NCBI GenBank assembly: GCA_025360395.1
Contig: JANYCH010000361.1
Span: 1-10,165 of the forward strand
Length of the DNA stretch: 10,165 nt
DNA from: Cytophagales bacterium
GTDB lineage: Bacteria; Bacteroidota; Bacteroidia; Cytophagales; UBA9547
Direction: 5' to 3'
Shown: positions 6,482-10,165 of the stretch, piece by piece
Position numbering within the stretch: the stretch's first letter is position 1
Layout: the number at the start of each line of letters is the position of its first letter
Notes under the pieces: model-generated
Told to the model about the DNA's origin: nothing
Databases searched by the model: none
The model's input: only the letters and a program-made list of their open reading frames with translations
Program-made: the position numbers and the translations under genes

Positions 6482-7620
6482 TATAAGAGATTAATTATAA
6501 ATTCTGTAAATTCCTGGATGGGATTTTCCGGAATAATCTTCTTTATTTTTTCTTTAGCTATCTCACCCATTTTCCGAAAGTTATCTTTGTTGCTCCAGGC
6601 ATTTTCAAGTGCAATATGATACAGCTCAGCAGTAGGGGCTTCTGCTATAAAACCTGATATATTGTTTTCTATTACTTCATTATTGCCGGCAATATCTGTC
6701 ACAATACAAATACGTCCGCAAAGCATCGCTTCAACAACAGCTAATGGAAGGCCTTCATATCGTGATGGCAATGCAAGTCCATGATTATGTTCCCAAATCT
6801 CGGTTACATTATTGGTAAATCCACCAAAACTAACAATGTTTTCAAGTGAATAATACTTCAGGAGCTTACCTAAAGATCTTATATTTGGACCTGAACCGTA
6901 TAAGGTGACTTTTAAGTATCTATCCTTCCATTTCTTATCAGCCAATGCTTCAAAAAGTATATCCTGTCCTTTGGCATCGGGCTGAATTCTTCCTACACAT
7001 GCCAATTTTAAAAAATCCTGATCCGGCCATTTAAGGTTGGTGTGGTATGGAACATTAAATGGATTTCGCACTACCTGACTATTTGCGATCGATTCACCTA
7101 TTTGTTTTTCGGTCAGTTTTAAATTTCGAAGGCTTACGAAAAAATTCTTTCTCGCATTATGATAACAAACTGACATCTTTTCTGCCTGCTCGTCAATAGG
7201 CCAGAAAGCTTCTGATGCAGCCTGGGTAAGACTTATATACTGAATGTTATTTTTTACACAGATAGTCATCCAATCCAAGCCATCCTGATTGCTGCCCTGG
7301 CAAACTATTACCAGATCTGGCTTAACTGATTTAAGGTAATTTTCAATGCTATAGCTGGAATTATGTCTCTTATCTGCCTTTATAAAACGATCTTTTACCC
7401 GGGTTATTAATGAAGGTGGTATAAAAAATTTTCTTCTCTCAACAATGCAGCCTGCTTTTTCCAATTGCACTAACCGGTCTGGCGTTTCTAACCATTCCTT
7501 TACGTTTATATAAATATTAAAACCCTCTTTTCTAAGTTTTAAAGCTGTTCCACTCCAAAGCTCTTCGCTTCCACCCCAGGGTACGGAAATCATCGTGGAA
7601 ACAAATACAATTTTCTTCAA
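6481..7620 (-). CDS. Glycosyltransferase family 4 (GT-B fold), TTG start
   Basis: A 379-residue protein. The N-terminal domain begins KKIVFVSTMISVPWGGSEEL (2-21) with the Gly-Gly donor-phosphate loop and includes PDLVIVCQGSNQDGLDW (101-117). The C-terminal domain has LACVGRIQPDAKGQDILFEA (206-225), VTLYGSGPN (238-246), VSFGGFTNNV (263-272) and PSRYEGLPLAVVEAMLCG (285-302) with a canonical E-x7-E pair, E289 and E297. These features mark a retaining GT4 enzyme acting in the cytoplasm. The start is TTG at 7620. An in-frame TGA lies 13 codons upstream with no ATG between, and the first internal ATG (residue 10) would delete the first beta strand, so TTG is the best start. It sits 10 bp after the LbH stop in very A/T-rich sequence with no Shine-Dalgarno site. 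Substrate unknown. Confidence 0.92.
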   Translation of the reverse strand: MKKIVFVSTMISVPWGGSEELWSGTALKLRKEGFNIYINVKEWLETPDRLVQLEKAGCIVERRKFFIPPSLITRVKDRFIKADKRHNSSYSIENYLKSVKPDLVIVCQGSNQDGLDWMTICVKNNIQYISLTQAASEAFWPIDEQAEKMSVCYHNARKNFFVSLRNLKLTEKQIGESIANSQVVRNPFNVPYHTNLKWPDQDFLKLACVGRIQPDAKGQDILFEALADKKWKDRYLKVTLYGSGPNIRSLGKLLKYYSLENIVSFGGFTNNVTEIWEHNHGLALPSRYEGLPLAVVEAMLCGRICIVTDIAGNNEVIENNISGFIAEAPTAELYHIALENAWSNKDNFRKMGEIAKEKIKKIIPENPIQEFTEFIINLL

Positions 7621-7630
7621 CTTATAATAA

Positions 7631-8386
7631 TTATAAAATAATATTTCCGGATTTCACCACACTATTATCCGGTACACTTTTGTAAATGAGGTTATTAGCT
7701 CCTATTACGCAATTATCACCAATTGTGACATTTTTTAATATTACTACATTACTTCCTATCCAGCAATTTTTACCGATCCGGATTGGGCCGGTTGTATATC
7801 CTTGATCTTTAACAGCTAATGATCGATTGGCATAAATATGATTATGATCATAGATTTTAACATTTTCGCCAAGAAGTGTGTTCTCTCCTATATCTATTTT
7901 TTCAAGACTATTAACAGAACAGAAATTATTAAAAAAAACTCCTTTTTGAATTGTTATGTTGCCACCCATAGACATGATATTGGTAAATCTTTTTAAATGA
8001 ACAGATTCACCAATGCTTACCAGACTATTATCTGCTTTTAGTTCTATACATCCAAAATCTTCCATTTGGGCATTTTTCTCCATTGTAATGGAAGAACTTC
8101 CTATTAAAAAAACGTTTGTATGGCTGCCTAAACAAACCCCTTCCTTCAGCAATACAGTACCTGCAATGTTAGCTTTTAAATCAGTGCCTACCACAACATT
8201 TTTATCGAAATTCAGTAAGGCTCTGTCTGAGATCATGTTTATTTCCCATCTCTTGCCCATCCTGGCAGAAGATGAAATTATTATATTTCCCTGATTTATT
8301 AAGATCAAATGTTCCTTATAGATCTTTTCTACAATCTTATTAAAGGCCTCTAGTGTCCTGAAAAGTATTTTTATTAAAATTCCCAA
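7631..8386 (-). CDS. Hexapeptide-repeat (LbH) acyltransferase, TTG start
   Basis: A 251-residue protein. A helical N-terminus (1-30) precedes a long series of hexapeptide-like turns: VVVGTDLKANIAG, VCLGSHTNVFLIG, ITMEKNAQMEDFG, VSIGESVHLKRFT, ITIQKGVFFNNFC, IDIGENTLLGENV, IRIGKNCWIGSNV, VTIGDNCVIGANN. KIYDHNHIY (177-185) supplies H181 and H183, the candidate catalytic histidines of WbbJ-type O-acetyltransferases. It lacks the final AGNPA cap of the second LbH protein in the cluster and ends VVKSGNIIL. The start is TTG at 8386, one base after the GT2 stop (TAA-A-TTG). An in-frame TGA four codons upstream rules out a longer form, and the first internal ATG is at residue 43. The enzyme probably O-acylates a sugar of the cluster's glycan using an acyl-CoA; the acceptor is unknown. 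Confidence 0.88.
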   Translation of the reverse strand: MGILIKILFRTLEAFNKIVEKIYKEHLILINQGNIIISSSARMGKRWEINMISDRALLNFDKNVVVGTDLKANIAGTVLLKEGVCLGSHTNVFLIGSSSITMEKNAQMEDFGCIELKADNSLVSIGESVHLKRFTNIMSMGGNITIQKGVFFNNFCSVNSLEKIDIGENTLLGENVKIYDHNHIYANRSLAVKDQGYTTGPIRIGKNCWIGSNVVILKNVTIGDNCVIGANNLIYKSVPDNSVVKSGNIIL

Positions 8387-8387
8387 T

Positions 8388-9383
8388 TTACTTTCTCAGA
8401 TTTTGAATGAGTAAACGTACTGAATTAAAACCAGCATGAAAAGAGGATTTGTAGGGATGAAAATTATAAAAGTCTTTCCATCCGGCATAATTTCGCTGAT
8501 TTGCAAAATTGCATATGCAATACCATTCCCAAAGTAATTCCTTTCTGAATTCAACTACCGGGAATTTTAGCTGCCTGTCGTTTGCTTTAATAAGATCAGA
8601 AATGAATGAACCTGCGGAATGAACAAAAAGTCTATTATCCTCATATCTAATCTTTTTTATCTTTTCATATAAAAGGAACTCGTGCTTGCTGTTTGGTACA
8701 AGAGTCTTCAACAATTCAAATTGTGTCCTGAGGACATTATAATTCTGGATCTCTGCCTTTCTTGTACTGATTTGCTGTTGGTGTTTCCTATAAAAAAGTA
8801 AAACTTCCTGAATATTGGCCAGCCTGGTCAGGCCGGAGAGTAAAGTCCACAATTTGAAATCTTCCGCCGGAACATAATCCTGCTCATATTTGATATGGTT
8901 TGTTAACAAAACCTCCTTTCTCATCATCACAACGGGGTGACCCATGGGGTTTTCATTCAACATGGTCATCATAATTTCCCCATGTGTTTCCGGATACTTA
9001 AAAATATCAGGTTGATCTTCAATTGTTTGCAGCCATGCTCCCACTACACTTACCTCTGGATTGTTTTCCAGGAATGCAACTTGCTTTTCTAGCCTTAAAG
9101 GATGCGCAATATCATCAGCATCCATCCTGGCAATGTATTTTCCTTTCGATTCTGCAATTCCCGTATTGAGGTGCACAACATATCCGCTGTTTGTTTCAAA
9201 ATCAAAAAACCTGATCCTTGAATCAGTAAAACTTTTTACTATTTCAGCGCTTGAATCAGAAGAGCCATCATTAAATATAAGAAATTCAAAATCAGTGTAG
9301 GACTGTTGTATAATACTTTCAATTGCTTCTTTCAAATAGAAACCGGCATTGTAAACTGGCATTATAACAGATACGGTACACAT
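8388..9383 (-). CDS. Glycosyltransferase family 2 (GT-A fold, canonical)
   Basis: A complete 331-residue protein with an ATG start. It is a textbook GT2 enzyme: VSVIMPVYNAGFYLKEAIES (4-23), FEFLIFNDGSSDSS (32-45) with the nucleotide-binding D39, NSGYVVHLNTGIAESKGKYI (65-84), and ARMDADDIAHPLRLEKQ (85-101) with the metal-binding D88-x-D90-D91. GHPVVMMRKEVL (148-159) and the acidic pair E174-D175 in VPAEDFKLW mark the acceptor side, with D175 a candidate base. YRKHQQQIS (198-206) is typical of the subgroup that keeps an RxH-QxS stretch. The C-terminal 120 residues are charged and aromatic without clear membrane helices. The start shares a base with the GT11 stop (TAATG), and the stop is 1 bp from the TTG of the LbH gene, so translation is tightly coupled. 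Donor unknown. Confidence 0.93.
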   Translation of the reverse strand: MCTVSVIMPVYNAGFYLKEAIESIIQQSYTDFEFLIFNDGSSDSSAEIVKSFTDSRIRFFDFETNSGYVVHLNTGIAESKGKYIARMDADDIAHPLRLEKQVAFLENNPEVSVVGAWLQTIEDQPDIFKYPETHGEIMMTMLNENPMGHPVVMMRKEVLLTNHIKYEQDYVPAEDFKLWTLLSGLTRLANIQEVLLFYRKHQQQISTRKAEIQNYNVLRTQFELLKTLVPNSKHEFLLYEKIKKIRYEDNRLFVHSAGSFISDLIKANDRQLKFPVVEFRKELLWEWYCICNFANQRNYAGWKDFYNFHPYKSSFHAGFNSVRLLIQNLRK

Positions 9384-10165
9384 TAAAGCTTAATCCAGGT
9401 TTCGGGTATCAGATCTCGTGAATCAACCTGGTCATTATTGAACCATTTTCGCGGGGCAATAACAATTTTTCCTGGATCTGGATTGAGCCAGGCGCCCCAC
9501 CAGCTAAAAGAGCTGTTGGCAATGATGTGGTGCTTGCATGAGCTCATTAACCTCATATCCTCATAACTTTTTGAGCCCTTGTTATGATCTATATATGTTT
9601 TTGGAAAATCAATTTCCAAGTTATCCTTAACCCAGTCAGGTTCATCAGAAAAAATGAAGAAATGAGGGTTCTGTATCCTTTGAGAAATAATACCTACAGC
9701 ATTCCTATAATATTCCATATCACATAATCCGTGATAACTTAAAGTATACGGATTGGACACATAATCGCCTCTTCTCACATGCAAGCTTACAGGAAATCCG
9801 GTATTTTTAATTTGATCCAGGATAGCCTGATTTTGTGAATCAGGTTTTATTTTAAAAGAAAATTCTTTTCTGATGATAGCATCAATATCTATAAAATACT
9901 TTTCAGTTTGCCAATAACCATCCAGATAGGTCCTTGAAGGAGCATTCTTTAAAAATTCCTGATAATTGAACTGAGATTCATGTACATACCAGGTTGGAAA
10001 TAGCTTATCTTTAATTTTTCCAATCAGTTTTGAGTACTTTTGAAAAAATACCTTTTTTATTTCGGCCTCCGTTGCAAAGGCTTCTTTGATATTAAAAACC
10101 CCAAGTTCATAATCTCTTTTTATAACAGTATGGTCAGGTGGAGCAGCCAGTAAAAATGAAAGGTC
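9383..10165 (-). CDS. Glycosyltransferase family 11 (alpha-1,2-fucosyltransferase-like), 5' end cut by window edge
   Basis: The frame is open from the right edge to the TAA at 9383, giving 260 residues. A TTG at 9784 inside the frame is not the start, because GT11 sequence continues upstream of it. The visible part shows, in order, TYLDGYWQTEKYF (79-91), SLHVRRGDYV (127-136, the HxRRGDY motif that binds GDP-fucose), FFIFSDEPDW (169-178) and HIIANSSFSWWGAWLNPDPG (213-232). These are the GT11 hallmarks. Family members are about 280-300 residues, so some 25-40 N-terminal residues are missing, including the expected first Gly-rich strand. Characterised bacterial members transfer L-fucose from GDP-fucose, commonly in alpha-1,2 linkage to galactose. 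The exact linkage and acceptor here are inferred from family membership only. The stop overlaps the next gene's start (TAATG), so the gene belongs to the same operon. Confidence 0.92.
   Translation of the reverse strand, partial: DLSFLLAAPPDHTVIKRDYELGVFNIKEAFATEAEIKKVFFQKYSKLIGKIKDKLFPTWYVHESQFNYQEFLKNAPSRTYLDGYWQTEKYFIDIDAIIRKEFSFKIKPDSQNQAILDQIKNTGFPVSLHVRRGDYVSNPYTLSYHGLCDMEYYRNAVGIISQRIQNPHFFIFSDEPDWVKDNLEIDFPKTYIDHNKGSKSYEDMRLMSSCKHHIIANSSFSWWGAWLNPDPGKIVIAPRKWFNNDQVDSRDLIPETWIKL

Noticed and set aside
9383..9784. A short 133-residue reading of the fucosyltransferase starting at TTG 9784.
   Set aside because: The frame stays open to the window edge and the upstream residues include GT11 motifs such as YLDGYWQ, so the short form is only an internal TTG.

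Overview
The window is an 11-gene stretch of a surface-polysaccharide biosynthesis locus (capsule, exopolysaccharide or O-antigen type). Every gene lies on the minus strand, so transcription runs from high to low coordinates. The DNA is AT-rich. Starts lack obvious Shine-Dalgarno sequences and are preceded by A/T-rich stretches. The proteins have the flavour of Bacteroidota glycan clusters (GT11 fucosyltransferase, HlpA-like transferase, GT61, acyltransferase-3). Placement in Bacteroidota is therefore my inference; I cannot place it below phylum.

Layout in transcription order: (1) GT11 alpha-fucosyltransferase, cut at its 5' end by the right edge (9383-10165); (2) GT2 glycosyltransferase (8388-9383); (3) left-handed beta-helix (LbH) acyltransferase, TTG start (7631-8386); (4) GT4 glycosyltransferase, TTG start (6481-7620); (5) GT2 glycosyltransferase (5483-6481); (6) HlpA-like GT-A-type transferase (4555-5478); (7) second LbH acyltransferase, GTG start (3944-4558); (8) extended SDR epimerase/dehydratase (3051-3947); (9) GT4 glycosyltransferase (1942-3075); a 121-bp gap; (10) GT61 glycosyltransferase (753-1820); (11) membrane acyltransferase-3 (OafA-like), cut at its 3' end by the left edge (1-746).

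From gene 1 to gene 9 neighbouring genes overlap or are at most 10 bp apart, with stop/start fusions (TAATG, ATGA, GTGA). This indicates one translationally coupled operon. The only non-coding stretch of any size is 1821-1941. No stretch over 300 bp lacks a gene.

How the genes probably work together (inference from families): seven glycosyltransferases (GT11, two GT2, two GT4, the HlpA-like protein and GT61) build a multi-sugar repeat unit or side branches from nucleotide sugars on the cytoplasmic side. The SDR supplies or modifies one nucleotide sugar. Two soluble LbH transferases and one membrane acyltransferase add O-acyl groups. The initiating phosphoglycosyltransferase, flippase, polymerase and GDP-fucose synthesis genes are not in the window and must lie elsewhere. 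I saw no tRNA, rRNA, CRISPR, insertion sequence, toxin-antitoxin or phage features.
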